Source of the DNA: Lachnospiraceae bacterium UBA3332
GTDB lineage: Bacteria > Bacillota > Clostridia > Lachnospirales > Lachnospiraceae
Assembly (NCBI GenBank): GCA_002361095.1
Contig: DERU01000193.1
Coordinates: 1-19,545, forward strand
Length of the DNA: 19,545 nucleotides
Reading direction: 5' to 3'
Under the pieces are notes generated by a model. The model was given only the letters and a program-made list of their open reading frames with translations. It was not told the DNA's origin and made no database searches. Both the position numbers and the translations under genes were made by a program. Positions 1-8,509 of this stretch are shown here, in pieces; the stretch's first letter is position 1; every line of letters begins with the position of its first letter.

Positions 1-147
1 GCTGCCATGCCCTGCGGATCCTCTGCTGCCGGTTTCCCGGTTTGGCCCAGCCCTTCCCGGGTAAATTTAACGATTATTATTCGTTGTTTTCCGGGATTGT
101 AACGTTTTTAACGAGTCTAAGGAAGAGTGGAAGAACAGGAAAATCAC

Positions 148-153
148 TATAAT
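148..153 (+). promoter_or_regulatory. possible -10 element of the XRE regulator gene
   Basis: A perfect TATAAT lies 21 bases before the start codon at 175. No convincing -35 box is seen 16-18 bases upstream. The start site would fall around 160, giving a leader that barely includes the AGGAGG site. It could be chance in an AT-rich stretch. The rest of 1-147 holds nothing I can identify. Confidence 0.3.
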
Positions 154-174
154 ATTAGACAAGGAGGATCATCC

Positions 175-504
175 ATGGACTATGCACAATACCTGAGAGA
201 AAAAATCACCGCGCTGCGGCTGGAGAAAAATATTTCGGAATACCATCTTTCCACAGAAATCGGACGCTGCAAAACTTACATACAGGCAATCTCCTCTGGA
301 AAATCCCTTCCATCCTTTGAAGCGTTCTTCGATTTATGTGATTTTTTCACCCTGACCCCGGCCGAATTTTTTATGGAGTCCACCCCCACCGAGCGGGAAC
401 GCCGCATCCGCCGCAAGCTTGACCGGCTTTCCATAAAAGATTTAATTCTACTGGAAGAAATCATCGACCGCCTGCTGACAGACCCTGAATCCGTTCTTCC
501 TTAA
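175..504 (+). CDS. XRE-family helix-turn-helix transcriptional regulator
   Basis: A small cytoplasmic DNA-binding protein of 109 aa. I start it at ATG 175 because an AAGGAGG ribosome binding site lies at 161-167 with a 7-base spacer. An upstream GTG at 127 is open but has no such site. Residues about 7-66 look like a Cro/CI-type HTH: a helix beginning LREKITALRLEKN, the turn region TEIGRCKTYIQAISSGKSLP that includes the recognition helix, and the closing helix before TPAEFF. The last 30 residues form a charged helix (KLDRLSIKDLILLEEIIDRLL) often seen in small Firmicute XRE proteins. It is convergent with the restriction-modification genes and separated from them by a terminator, so it is not obviously their control protein. 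Its target is unknown. Confidence 0.85.
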   Translation: MDYAQYLREKITALRLEKNISEYHLSTEIGRCKTYIQAISSGKSLPSFEAFFDLCDFFTLTPAEFFMESTPTERERRIRRKLDRLSIKDLILLEEIIDRLLTDPESVLP

Positions 505-536
505 ACCGAGAAGGAACGGTCTGATCTTATGGCTTA

Positions 537-564
537 TAACGCCCTGCCATACGGCAGGGCGTTA
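537..564 (+). terminator. intrinsic terminator after the XRE gene
   Basis: A perfect 12-bp stem, arms 537-548 (TAACGCCCTGCC) and 553-564, closes a 4-base ATAC loop. It is followed on the + strand by CTTTTAC. It lies 32 bases past the XRE stop and 14 bases before the end of the convergent endonuclease gene. The T tract is short, and the minus strand has a weaker one, so bidirectional use is possible but less certain. Confidence 0.75.
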
Positions 565-578
565 CTTTTACATGGATG

Positions 579-1319
579 CTAATCTCCCGAATTAAATTCC
601 ACCAGTTTTTCCCAGTTGATACTTCCGTCTTCCCGACAAAAGCTATTAGAAAATTCCCTTATCAGTCTATTAGCCGCCTTGTTATAGCTTTCTTTATAAT
701 TGGCAACATACTTTTCCGGCATTGTTCCCATGTACCCTATAATCTTTATGTAAAATTCTTCATCCCCCGTCAATTCCGTCCAAAAACGCTTTCCTGCAAG
801 TTCCTGATACATTTTAGGTTTTCCCCTACCGGAGTCTTTCTTTTTTCCATAGCAATAGCCAATATATGCCTCATATCTTGCCTTTGCCTGCTGCGCCAGC
901 TTTGATGCGGCTGTAAAATTCTGCTCCTGCCGCTTTTTACTGTCTGCATTGAATACCGCAGGGCCGCTTTTTACCGCTATGGCAGAAATCGTGTTTGTCT
1001 CATTGTCTTGAATCATAATGTCAATACCTTCTGCCAACGCTTTATTTCCACCGCTGGCAGCTATTGCTATCGGTTCAAAAAAACAATTACCAAAAATTGT
1101 TTCTTCACTCGAACTTACAAATGCGGTAAGAACAGAATCCACAATTTCCGAAGCGCTCTGCATGGCTTTCGCTCGATATAAATATGGATTTTTCCGCTTT
1201 ATTACCTTCTGTATATTCAGTCCATCTATTTTTTCAATCAATGTTCCATAAAAAGTTTCCAAAGCCGACGCTATTGCCTGAACTACAGACTGTTCATCAT
1301 ATGTGCTATTTAGCGGCAT
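579..1319 (-). CDS. type II restriction endonuclease, PmeII-like
   Basis: A 246-aa protein expected to cut DNA at the site protected by the partner methyltransferase. The resemblance, from memory of the family, rests on RKNPYLYRAK (42-51), SSEETIFGN (70-78), the EGID...AVKSGP core (97-120), YCYGKK (155-160), GKRFW (176-180) and a C-terminal INWEKLVEFNSGD. The likely PD-(D/E)xK-type residues are D100 and K117, with E72/E73 as a possible further acidic ligand; residue 115 is Ala where the classic motif has D/E. Start at 1319: a GGGGGG tract at 1328-1333 sits 8 bases upstream. The first 14 bases overlap the 3' end of the methyltransferase gene, so translation is probably coupled, with methyltransferase made first. 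The gene is AT-rich compared with the glycan genes. Family assignment is fairly firm; the cut site cannot be read from the sequence. Confidence 0.78.
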   Translation of the reverse strand: MPLNSTYDEQSVVQAIASALETFYGTLIEKIDGLNIQKVIKRKNPYLYRAKAMQSASEIVDSVLTAFVSSSEETIFGNCFFEPIAIAASGGNKALAEGIDIMIQDNETNTISAIAVKSGPAVFNADSKKRQEQNFTAASKLAQQAKARYEAYIGYCYGKKKDSGRGKPKMYQELAGKRFWTELTGDEEFYIKIIGYMGTMPEKYVANYKESYNKAANRLIREFSNSFCREDGSINWEKLVEFNSGD

Positions 1320-2514
1320 ATAGATTTCCCCCCAATTCTATTGCGTTTCTAATTCTATTATGTACATTTGTACCCCGGAATCGTTTTGTCTGAATATAAG
1401 CCGTGGCATTTGCTACAGATAAAACGGCCTTTCCAATGGCTTCAGCCAAACCGACTGGTACGGCATTTCCTATCTGTCTGTATTTTGCTGCCGTAGTGCC
1501 TGTAAAAATCCAATCGTCCGGAAACTGCTGAATTCTTGCATACTCTCTCACACTCAATGATCTATTTTGGGTAGGATGACACATCATTGTTGCCTTCTGG
1601 ACCGGAGATGTAACAACTGTTGGCGCCGGCTGATCATATGCCAGCCTCCTGTAAAATCCAACTTTGCCGCCACCTGATTTATATGCCCCTCCCATTGCTA
1701 TAGATACCATATCTTCAGGCAAATCCCTCCAATTGCCTCCCTCGGGAATCATTCTCAAGAACTTCAATCGTTCTTCACTTAATGCTGCGCATTCCCCATT
1801 CTCAAATTCCAAATCCCCAATTACACTCCTCACAGTCTGCCACTGATATTCTTTATTTTGGTGCATTTGAAAGTGGGTAGGTATCGGGAGAAATATATCT
1901 TCATTATCCCGGCTTCCGATCAATACAAATCGCTCCCTAAACTGTGGAACACCATAATTCACTGCATCCAACACGCCATAGACAGTTTTATATCCCAACT
2001 TATCAAATTCAGACAATATTACATCCAATACTGTTCCTAATTTCTGCTCTGGATCACTTTCGTCCCGTTCTGATAATGGTACATGTTTCAAAGGCGCTGA
2101 CATAATTCCTTTTACATTCTCCATGACAAAAAAACGGGGATTGATATAGTCAATCATACGAATAAAGTCCATAAATAAACTCCCTCGCGGATCATTGATC
2201 CCCAATCTTTTCCCCGCCGTAGAAAAAGGCTGACATGGCGGTCCCCCACAAATCAAAAACGGCTCTCCGACATGCAATCCTGTCATTTCCAATAGCTGTT
2301 TGGGCTCAATCTCCCTAATATCCCCTCCTAATACTTTATATCCATTTTCCCTCATGGTTCTCACGCAAGAAACATCAAAATCCTGCCCGATTACTACATT
2401 TAACCCCGCTTTTCCTAACCCTATATCCAGTCCCATCGCTCCGGAAAACAAAGAAATAACATCCCTATTATCAGCATATCTGCTATAATCCTTCTGTCTG
2501 CTTTTTACGCTCAT
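1306..2514 (-). CDS. DNA (cytosine-5-)-methyltransferase of a type II restriction-modification system
   Basis: Transfers a methyl group from S-adenosylmethionine to C5 of cytosine in a specific DNA site, protecting it from the adjacent nuclease. 402 aa from ATG 2514, chosen for a GGAGAG site at 2523-2528 with 8-base spacing; upstream in-frame ATGs at 2574 and 2559 lack a well-placed site. C5-MTase motifs appear in order: motif I LFSGAMGLDIG (22-32), motif IV GPPCQPFS (91-98) with catalytic Cys94, motif VI ENV (132-134), motif VIII QFRERFVLIG (191-200), a target-recognition region ending near PTVVTSP (298-304), motif IX REYARIQQFPDDW (323-335) and motif X IGNAVP (348-353). Length is typical of a mono-specific enzyme. 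It precedes and overlaps the endonuclease gene. Single 60-base lines counted by hand at 1501 and 1801 gave 24 and 23 GC, well below nearby glycan genes, suggesting horizontal acquisition. Confidence 0.95.
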   Translation of the reverse strand: MSVKSRQKDYSRYADNRDVISLFSGAMGLDIGLGKAGLNVVIGQDFDVSCVRTMRENGYKVLGGDIREIEPKQLLEMTGLHVGEPFLICGGPPCQPFSTAGKRLGINDPRGSLFMDFIRMIDYINPRFFVMENVKGIMSAPLKHVPLSERDESDPEQKLGTVLDVILSEFDKLGYKTVYGVLDAVNYGVPQFRERFVLIGSRDNEDIFLPIPTHFQMHQNKEYQWQTVRSVIGDLEFENGECAALSEERLKFLRMIPEGGNWRDLPEDMVSIAMGGAYKSGGGKVGFYRRLAYDQPAPTVVTSPVQKATMMCHPTQNRSLSVREYARIQQFPDDWIFTGTTAAKYRQIGNAVPVGLAEAIGKAVLSVANATAYIQTKRFRGTNVHNRIRNAIELGGNLYAAK

Positions 2515-2643
2515 CAAATTTTCTCTCCGTTTTCTATATACGAATCTGGAATCCCGCATGCCTGTAACGGCCATACGCTCCCCTGCCGGCCATTCGGAAG
2601 CTGTCCATGCCCTGCCCCGCCTTACCGGGCGAAACTGTCCGGC

Positions 2644-3567
2644 CTACTTCATTCTTTCCACGAGCTGCAGTCTGAATTCAAAATCCCTGCGGTCTTTCAT
2701 CCCTAAGTTGTGCAGAATCAGTCCCGCAAAGAAGGACTGGATGGCCGCCAGCACCGCAAACCCGCACACGATCAGCGTCGGGAACTTAGGCACCAGCCCG
2801 GTCTCCATAAACTCCACCGCCACCGGAATAAAAAACCCCACCGCCACCAGCGTCAAAAGCAAAGCCAAAAAGCCGAAAAACGCCAATGGCCGGTATTGAC
2901 GGAACATCCGGAAAATGGTGCGCAGCACTTTCATCCCGTCGGAATAGGTATTGAGCTTGGACTCGCTGCCCTCCGGCCGGTCCCGGTAGGGAATCACCAC
3001 ATTTTCCACCTGCATATTATTATAGACGGAATGAATGGTCATTTCCGTCTCGATCTCAAATCCCTTGGACAGCACCGGAAAAGTCTTGGCAAACCGGTAG
3101 CTGAACGCCCGGTAGCCCGTCATAATATCCCGTATGTCAGACCTAAAAAGCGCATTGATGGACAGGCGCACCATACTGTTTCCCAGATTGTGAAACGGGC
3201 GCTTATTTTCCTCAAAATAGGTGGAAGAAAGCCGGTCCCCCACCACCATATCCGCATGCCGGGAAAGCACCAATTCCGCCATTTGCCCCGCATCCTCCAT
3301 CGGATAGGTATCGTCCCCGTCCACCATGATATAGCAAAGCGCGTCGATCTCCTGGAACATACGGCGGATTACATTCCCTTTCCCCTGCATGTATTCCTGC
3401 CGCACCACCGCCCCCGCTTTATGCGCAAGTTCGGCGGTACGATCCGTGGAATTGTTATTATATACATAAACCACTGCATCCGGCAGCGCTGCCCTGGCGT
3501 CCCGGATCACTTTTTCGATGGTTTTTTCCTCGTTATAGCATGGGATTAAAACTGCGATTTTATCCAT
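2644..3567 (-). CDS. GT2 glycosyltransferase, DPM1-like, with C-terminal membrane segments
   Basis: Probably transfers a sugar from a nucleotide donor to polyprenyl phosphate at the inner membrane face. 307 aa from ATG 3567, picked because GAGG (3576-3579) lies 8 bases upstream and the protein then begins exactly at the GT2 N-terminus (DKIAVLIPCYNEE). The GT-A fold is shown by PCYNEE (9-14), NNNSTDRT (37-44), the metal/nucleotide site DGDD (83-86), VVGDR (108-112) and MTGYRAFS (149-156). Two hydrophobic helices at about 228-252 and 263-285 anchor the C-terminus, as in polyprenyl-phosphate sugar synthases. It is the last gene of the long leftward unit, 10 bases after the deacetylase stop. No clear terminator is visible between its stop and the methyltransferase start. 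The exact sugar is unknown. Confidence 0.9.
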   Translation of the reverse strand: MDKIAVLIPCYNEEKTIEKVIRDARAALPDAVVYVYNNNSTDRTAELAHKAGAVVRQEYMQGKGNVIRRMFQEIDALCYIMVDGDDTYPMEDAGQMAELVLSRHADMVVGDRLSSTYFEENKRPFHNLGNSMVRLSINALFRSDIRDIMTGYRAFSYRFAKTFPVLSKGFEIETEMTIHSVYNNMQVENVVIPYRDRPEGSESKLNTYSDGMKVLRTIFRMFRQYRPLAFFGFLALLLTLVAVGFFIPVAVEFMETGLVPKFPTLIVCGFAVLAAIQSFFAGLILHNLGMKDRRDFEFRLQLVERMK

Positions 3568-3577
3568 TTGCAATTCC

Positions 3578-4486
3578 TCATTCCTGCGATTTTGGCAGCC
3601 CTGCAAACTGCATGACCGCATCTTTTTCCACATTCCTGTCATCGGAAACGTAAAAAGCCACCGCCTCCTTCTGGCAAAATTCCTCCGAAAGTTCCCCGGG
3701 CAAAAGCTTTCCCGGGTGAAAAAGGATTTCCAGCGTCCTGCCCGCCTTTTGCGCCTTTTTACACATGGCGGGCAAAAGCTTTTCCACCCGCTCCTTATCC
3801 ATGCGTCCGCTCATAACCAGCCCCCACAAATACATCGGCTCTATATGCAGCTTTTGCAGCCTGCCTTCCAACAGGACGGAACAAAAATTTAAAATCAGGT
3901 TTTTTACAAAATTGACCGGCCGGTACGTTTTCCAGAGGGAAACCTCCCGCAGGTAAGGCCATATCGGCTCCTTCGCATTGCGGATATATTCTGTTGGCCA
4001 CCCTTTCTCGGCAAGCGTCTCCAAAAGCGCATCCGCCGCCACGGGAATCATATGGGTGTGCTGGTGACTGTCAATGCGCAGCTTTTTTATTTCCGGGAAT
4101 GCCTCCCGCACCGCCTGAATTTGCAGCGCCATCTCCTCCTTCAGCTGCGTTTTCAAACGCTTTTTCCCGGGCAGGAAAGAACGCAAAAACAGACTTCCCC
4201 AGGACACGCAAAAATGTCCGTCTGCGTCCACCAAATCCGGAACCCGCCCGGGGTCGGCCAGACAGCGCCCTTCCATGATGTTGATGTGCACGCTAAGCCT
4301 GGGCTGCGCCGCGAAACGCTCCTGCGCGTTCCGGTACATGTCCACACAGGCCCCAAAACAACGCATATTGGAGAGAATGCTGATACTGTCCAGTTTCCCT
4401 GCCTCCAGGCATTCCAGCAAATCCGCGCTGGTATGCAAAGACTCCCCATAATCATCCGCATGGATATCAATCCTGCACGTCGCCAT
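3578..4486 (-). CDS. YdjC/ChbG-family carbohydrate deacetylase
   Basis: A 302-aa protein of the YdjC/ChbG/HpnK family, whose characterised members are metal-dependent deacetylases of N-acetylated sugars. Metal and catalytic motifs are visible: ADDYG (10-14), VHINIMEG (66-73), the His-rich DSHQHTH (139-145) and ILFHPG (254-259). All the expected Asp and His residues are present, so it should be active. Start ATG 4486 lies 8 bases after a GGAGGA tract and overlaps the upstream GT2 gene by 20 bases, implying translational coupling. No signal peptide is seen, so it should act in the cytoplasm, plausibly on a lipid-linked or nucleotide amino sugar made by the neighbouring glycosyltransferases. The substrate is not determinable here. 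Confidence 0.88.
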   Translation of the reverse strand: MATCRIDIHADDYGESLHTSADLLECLEAGKLDSISILSNMRCFGACVDMYRNAQERFAAQPRLSVHINIMEGRCLADPGRVPDLVDADGHFCVSWGSLFLRSFLPGKKRLKTQLKEEMALQIQAVREAFPEIKKLRIDSHQHTHMIPVAADALLETLAEKGWPTEYIRNAKEPIWPYLREVSLWKTYRPVNFVKNLILNFCSVLLEGRLQKLHIEPMYLWGLVMSGRMDKERVEKLLPAMCKKAQKAGRTLEILFHPGKLLPGELSEEFCQKEAVAFYVSDDRNVEKDAVMQFAGLPKSQE

Positions 4487-5453
4487 CCTCTTCGTCCTCC
4501 TCCCGCAAGATCATGGATTCCACAATATAGCGGGGTCTTCCCTTGCTTTCCATGTAAACCTTTCCCAGATATACCCCGATAATTCCCTGGGACAACAGCA
4601 TGATGCCGCCGATCAGACAGGTGGAAGCCACTGTGGTCGTCCATCCCGCCACCACACGGCCGTGGGCCCAGTCCCAGATACAGGAAACAAATATACCCAG
4701 GCTGACCAGAAAGGTGAAAAATCCCAATATCACAATCAGCTGCAGCGGCCGGGTGCTCATGGAAGTGATCCCGTCCATCGCCAGCGTCAGTTCCTTCTTA
4801 AAAGTATACTTGGATTTTCCCGCTTCCCGCTCTTTGACGTCAAAATACACAATATCGGACTGGAATCCCATCGTGGGAATCAGCCCCCGCAAAAACAGGT
4901 TCGTTTCCTGAAACTCCGCCAGCGCATCCAGCGCCTTTTTGGACATCAGCCGGTAATCCGCATGGTTGGTGATCGTCTCGCTGCCCAAAAGATGCATCAG
5001 GCGGTAGAAAAGACCCGCCGTGGTTTTCTTAAAAAACCCGTCCGTTTTCCGGTCATTGCGCACTCCGTAGACGATGTCGCACCCCTCCTCATAGCATTGC
5101 AGGAACTGATCCAGCGCTTCGATATCCTGCTGCAAATCCGCATCGATGGTCACCACCGCGTCCGCTTTTTTGCGCGCCGCCATCATCCCCGCCAATATCG
5201 CGCTCTGATGTCCGAAGTTTTTGGAAAAACACAGGCCGGCAAACATGCGGTCCTGTTTTGTCCATGCGCAAATCATCTGCCATGTCCGGTCCCGGCTCCC
5301 GTCATTGACAAACAGTACCTTGCTCTTTGCGGAAATCTTCCCCGCCTGTGTCAGCCGCCGCATTTTATCCCGCAGCACACCGGCCGTTTTGTCCAGCACT
5401 TCCTCCTCGTTGTAGCATGGCACCACAAGATATAAAATCGTAGGATTTTCCAT
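4467..5453 (-). CDS. GT2 glycosyltransferase, GtrB/ArnC-like (polyprenyl-phosphate sugar synthase)
   Basis: Expected to make polyprenyl-phosphate-linked sugar (glucose in GtrB) as donor for an extracytoplasmic transfer. 328 aa from ATG 5453, which has AGAGG 9 bases upstream and begins just before the GT2 motif VPCYNEEE (11-18). An alternative GTG at 5507 forms a 4-base GTGA overlap with the upstream stop and cannot be excluded. Motifs: FVNDGSRDRT (48-57), FSKNFGHQSA (76-85), DADLQQD (104-110), NHADYRLM (163-170), and KYTFKKE (215-221) before the membrane domain. Two C-terminal transmembrane helices lie at about 237-260 and 271-295, followed by the usual YLGKVYMESKGRPRYIV tail. The partner polytopic transferase is probably one of the two membrane proteins upstream in the operon. 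This is the clearest GtrB-type enzyme in the window. Confidence 0.92.
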   Translation of the reverse strand: MENPTILYLVVPCYNEEEVLDKTAGVLRDKMRRLTQAGKISAKSKVLFVNDGSRDRTWQMICAWTKQDRMFAGLCFSKNFGHQSAILAGMMAARKKADAVVTIDADLQQDIEALDQFLQCYEEGCDIVYGVRNDRKTDGFFKKTTAGLFYRLMHLLGSETITNHADYRLMSKKALDALAEFQETNLFLRGLIPTMGFQSDIVYFDVKEREAGKSKYTFKKELTLAMDGITSMSTRPLQLIVILGFFTFLVSLGIFVSCIWDWAHGRVVAGWTTTVASTCLIGGIMLLSQGIIGVYLGKVYMESKGRPRYIVESMILREEDEEDGDVQD

Positions 5454-5503
5454 ACCCGTATTCCTCTTCCCGCCCGTCGGCCGGGCTGCCGTTATTATTT
5501 TTG

Positions 5504-6982
5504 TCACCGTTTTACCCGCACAATCCGGTTCTTGCCAAAAAACTCCCTTGTTACCGTATTGGTCCAGGCATCCGGATCCTCCATCACTTCCATATGCATA
5601 AGAGGTCCCTGATCCGCATTTATCTGCGGCAGTTCCACCTCCTTTAAGGACGGATCCAAAAGCAGTGCAAGCCTCTCCTCCATCTGCTCCTTATAATCCC
5701 GGGCCTGCCCCGAGGAAATATACGCCCAGCACTCATAAACCGTGCTGTCCTTGAGCGTCCCCTTTCTCCAAAACAAAACTACAAGCCCGACACACAAAAC
5801 CGGCAAAAAGCACAGCCGGATCCGCCCTGCGCCGTCTGTCCGCCCCGTTCCCCTTTTTCCGGCAAGCCAGCCGATGCCATATACCAAATCCGCCAAAAAA
5901 GTCAGCAGAAACACCTGAAAAATCGTGTTTGGCACACCGCCCGACACCTCCACCCCCGCATACAGTCCCGGCGCAAACATGGCACAGTACAAACCATACA
6001 TCAGGCCGAAGAAAAGCAGCGGCAGCGGAAACCGAAAAACCTCCTTTTGCAAAAAGAATGCCTCCGTCAACAGCATGGCGATCAGCGCAAAACACACAAA
6101 CACCGCCGGATACTCCCGGATATATCCGACTGCCGTGCGGCTTCCCTCCACAAAGCAGTCCAGAACGGTCCGTACCGCCAGCAGCCAATGGAAGCCAAAA
6201 TCCTCCCCGCCCCGCCTTTTATTGCCCGGCGCGCAAAAACTCACGGCCAGCCCGGAAAGCGCAATCGCCGCCGGTAAAAGCAGCCAATAAAAATGCTTCC
6301 TTTTTCTCCCCGCAAAAACCAGCAGATAGAAAAGCACAATCAGGGCAAACAACGGCGCCAGATAACTGGAGCCTCCCAGACAAAACATACACAGGCACAC
6401 CAATGCCAAATCCCGTTTCCTTTTCCGGTCTCCGAACCGCAGCATCCCATATACCGCCAACATGGCCAAACTGTAGGGCACAATGTAATGGACGGCCCCG
6501 TTCCACCAGAAAATGGCGGATTTCGTGCTGGGAATAAACTGGATCATAGACAGCAGCAGCAGGACATCCACACAGCACCACGTCGCCTTCGGCAGCCTAA
6601 GCTTCGTAACCAGCACATAAAACGTCGCAAGGGAGGTGGAAAAAACCGTGAGTCCCAGCATGATTCCGGGCACAATCCAATACCCGCCCGGAAAAAACAC
6701 CTCCGGCTACAGCGCCATGAGAAAAACCGTAAACCAAGTCCCCTGCCAGCTGCCGTAATACATCCACACCGTGTGGGCTGCCGCCTTTAACGTTTCCCAC
6801 ACCGAACGGCTCTGCAGCCAGATTCTGTGCGTTTCCGCCCCATATCCGTAATCATCCCCTGTGGCATGCACATAACCGGACAGATACAAAAGGGGCAGGA
6901 GACCGGCTGCGAAGATGATTACCAGTATATATGCGATTTTCTTCTGATCCGTTTCCAGAATCCTCTTCCAACTTTCTTTCAC
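5504..6982 (-). pseudogene. DUF6056-like polytopic membrane protein (GT-C type?), interrupted by an in-frame TAG
   Basis: One 492-codon reading frame from GTG 6982 (AAGG, 7-base spacer) to TGA 5504-5506 is broken at codon 92 by TAG (6707-6709). The part before encodes 91 aa with one transmembrane helix (about 16-37) and an extracellular-loop motif GDDYGYG (42-48) ending in a WQGT...FLMAL stretch. The frame continues without shift as PEVFFPGGYWIVPG, about eight more membrane helices, and a soluble tail with ENGLVP-free, variable sequence ending FFGKNRIVRVKR. The hydrophobic pattern is continuous across the stop. A single C-to-T change from CAG (Gln) would explain it. TAG is the normal stop of at least three other genes here (579, 1306, 2644), so recoding is unlikely. 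A GTG at 6700 could allow reinitiation. The DUF6056 match is from memory; a role as sugar transferase using polyprenyl-P-sugar is inferred from context. Confidence 0.75.
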
Positions 6983-6992
6983 CCTGCCGCCT

Positions 6993-8492
6993 TCAGTCTT
7001 TCCTTTTATACAAATCATAAGCGTCGCTGTTCCAAATCGGCTCGTACTCCCAGGAAACCTCTTCCCATTGCAGGCAATGCGCATAGTTTTTATTGACAAC
7101 CAGCAGGCGGGGTGCGCCCTCATTGATTTCCCGGACAGTCTCCCTCCAGAACTTGGGATCGATCTCCGCAAGGGGCGCCTGATAAAACAGACGGCACGCG
7201 GCCAGCCTGTCCGCCTCCACATACAGATGGCTGTCCACCCCCCAGACCAGGATTTCCTCCCCCGGAGCGGAATTCTCGGTGATAACCTTCACCACTTCCT
7301 TTTCCCCTGCCTGCCCGATCTTTTGCACGTACCCGCCAATATTATGCGCAAGCTGCGGCAGCCACTGCATGTCGGATAAAAAAGCCACCGACAATCCGAA
7401 TACAAGCAGCGTTCCCACCGTCTTTTCCACCGCATGCTCCCTGCAAAACTCCAGCAAAACCCGCGCCATGGCAGCACACAGCAGACACAGGGACGGCAAA
7501 ACCGTCATTCCGTAATGGCCGTATCCCCTCCCGGACATGCAGCACAGTACAAAATTCAACAATACATTTCCCAGGCAGACCGGCAAAAGCCATTTCACCG
7601 GGATGGCATCCCTGGTTCTCATAAACAGCAGGGCAAACGCCGCCACCAAAATCCCGGGAATATAACCTGTCCCAAACAGATTGCACATCTCCGCAATGAT
7701 CGCCCGCTTACTCCCTGCAGCCGTGTACCGTCCGTTAAACACAATATAGCATTCCCAGAAATCTTTCCAAATGCCGGTTACCGTAAAATACAAAAGAAAC
7801 GGGAGCAGACACAAAACGCAGCCCAACACAAACGCCAAAATATCCCGCCGCAGTTCCTCCCATTTCTTTTGTCTGCATAAATCTACCAGCACCGCCAAAA
7901 CGAACACCACCCAGGCACCGATCCCATTGGGCCGCAGCATGCATACACAGACAAAGCAAACGCCGCAAACGGCCACTTGCTTGGTTTTTACCGTCCCGTC
8001 CACAAAATAGCAGGTAAAGTAATACAGTGCGACCGCCAGAAAACACATGGAATATTCTTCCACCAGATTCCCGCCCTCGTAATAGGACAACAGCAGGCGG
8101 TAGCTTAACAATACCACCGTCATGCTCAGCACCCGGTTTTGCAGCAGCTTTTTTACTGCCAGATAGGAAATACCAAGGGTCGCAGCCATATTTGCATATT
8201 CCAGCAGCCAGATTCCGAAATCCGCATGTATTTTATAACCGATAAAATTAATCAGGTATAACAGCGGCCCCTTGTGGTCAAACATATCCCGGTAAATCAG
8301 TTTCCCCCCCGCAATTCCCCGGGCAATATAGCGGAATACGGAAGAATCCGTCGCAGAAGTCCCGTGTATCCCCGGAGTTCTGGCACTGCCTATCAGGAAA
8401 GCTGCCGAAAACAATACGACCAGACAAACAAGCATCCCTCCTGTCCGGTCCGGCCTTTTCATCCACTTCATCCACTTCCCTTTCTTTTCCAC
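6993..8492 (-). CDS. polytopic membrane glycosyltransferase-like protein (GT-C fold, GT39/ArnT-like)
   Basis: A 499-aa integral membrane protein with roughly ten hydrophobic segments between residues 17 and 375 and a soluble C-terminal region of about 110 residues. The first large loop carries TSATDSSVFRYIA (45-57) and YRDMFDHKGPLLY (67-79). The Asp in the first and the DHKGP in the second resemble the catalytic-loop pattern of GT39/ArnT-type enzymes that move a sugar from polyprenyl phosphate to an acceptor outside the membrane. Start is GTG 8492 with GGAGG (8501-8505) 8 bases upstream, 17 bases after the previous stop. The DUF6056-like gene starts 10 bases downstream. The family is inferred from pattern and length, not from an exact match; the sugar and acceptor are unknown. 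Confidence 0.75.
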   Translation of the reverse strand: MEKKGKWMKWMKRPDRTGGMLVCLVVLFSAAFLIGSARTPGIHGTSATDSSVFRYIARGIAGGKLIYRDMFDHKGPLLYLINFIGYKIHADFGIWLLEYANMAATLGISYLAVKKLLQNRVLSMTVVLLSYRLLLSYYEGGNLVEEYSMCFLAVALYYFTCYFVDGTVKTKQVAVCGVCFVCVCMLRPNGIGAWVVFVLAVLVDLCRQKKWEELRRDILAFVLGCVLCLLPFLLYFTVTGIWKDFWECYIVFNGRYTAAGSKRAIIAEMCNLFGTGYIPGILVAAFALLFMRTRDAIPVKWLLPVCLGNVLLNFVLCCMSGRGYGHYGMTVLPSLCLLCAAMARVLLEFCREHAVEKTVGTLLVFGLSVAFLSDMQWLPQLAHNIGGYVQKIGQAGEKEVVKVITENSAPGEEILVWGVDSHLYVEADRLAACRLFYQAPLAEIDPKFWRETVREINEGAPRLLVVNKNYAHCLQWEEVSWEYEPIWNSDAYDLYKRKD

Positions 8493-8509
8493 TCTGCCAT
8501 CCTCCGTTC

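Noticed and set aside
175..504. XRE protein as control (C) protein of the restriction-modification system
   Set aside because: It is on the opposite strand, convergent, and separated by a terminator; C genes usually lie just upstream of the nuclease gene. Not excluded, but unsupported.
2710..3549. Long + strand open frame of 279 codons
   Set aside because: It is antisense to the well-supported GT2 gene, rich in His/Arg/Pro/Gln with no fold-like pattern, as expected of a shadow frame in GC-rich DNA.
4153..4644. 163-codon minus strand frame across the YdjC/GT2 junction
   Set aside because: Overlaps both genes out of frame; the YdjC and GT2 frames carry complete motif sets, so no frameshift is needed.
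6707..6709. Pyrrolysine or other programmed recoding of the TAG
   Set aside because: TAG is used as the ordinary stop in the endonuclease, methyltransferase and last GT2 genes, and no recoding element was recognised nearby.
4467..8492. ArnC/ArnT-type lipid A modification pathway
   Set aside because: The GT2 and GT-C similarities are family-level. The Dlt-like modules and general character indicate a Gram-positive host without lipid A.
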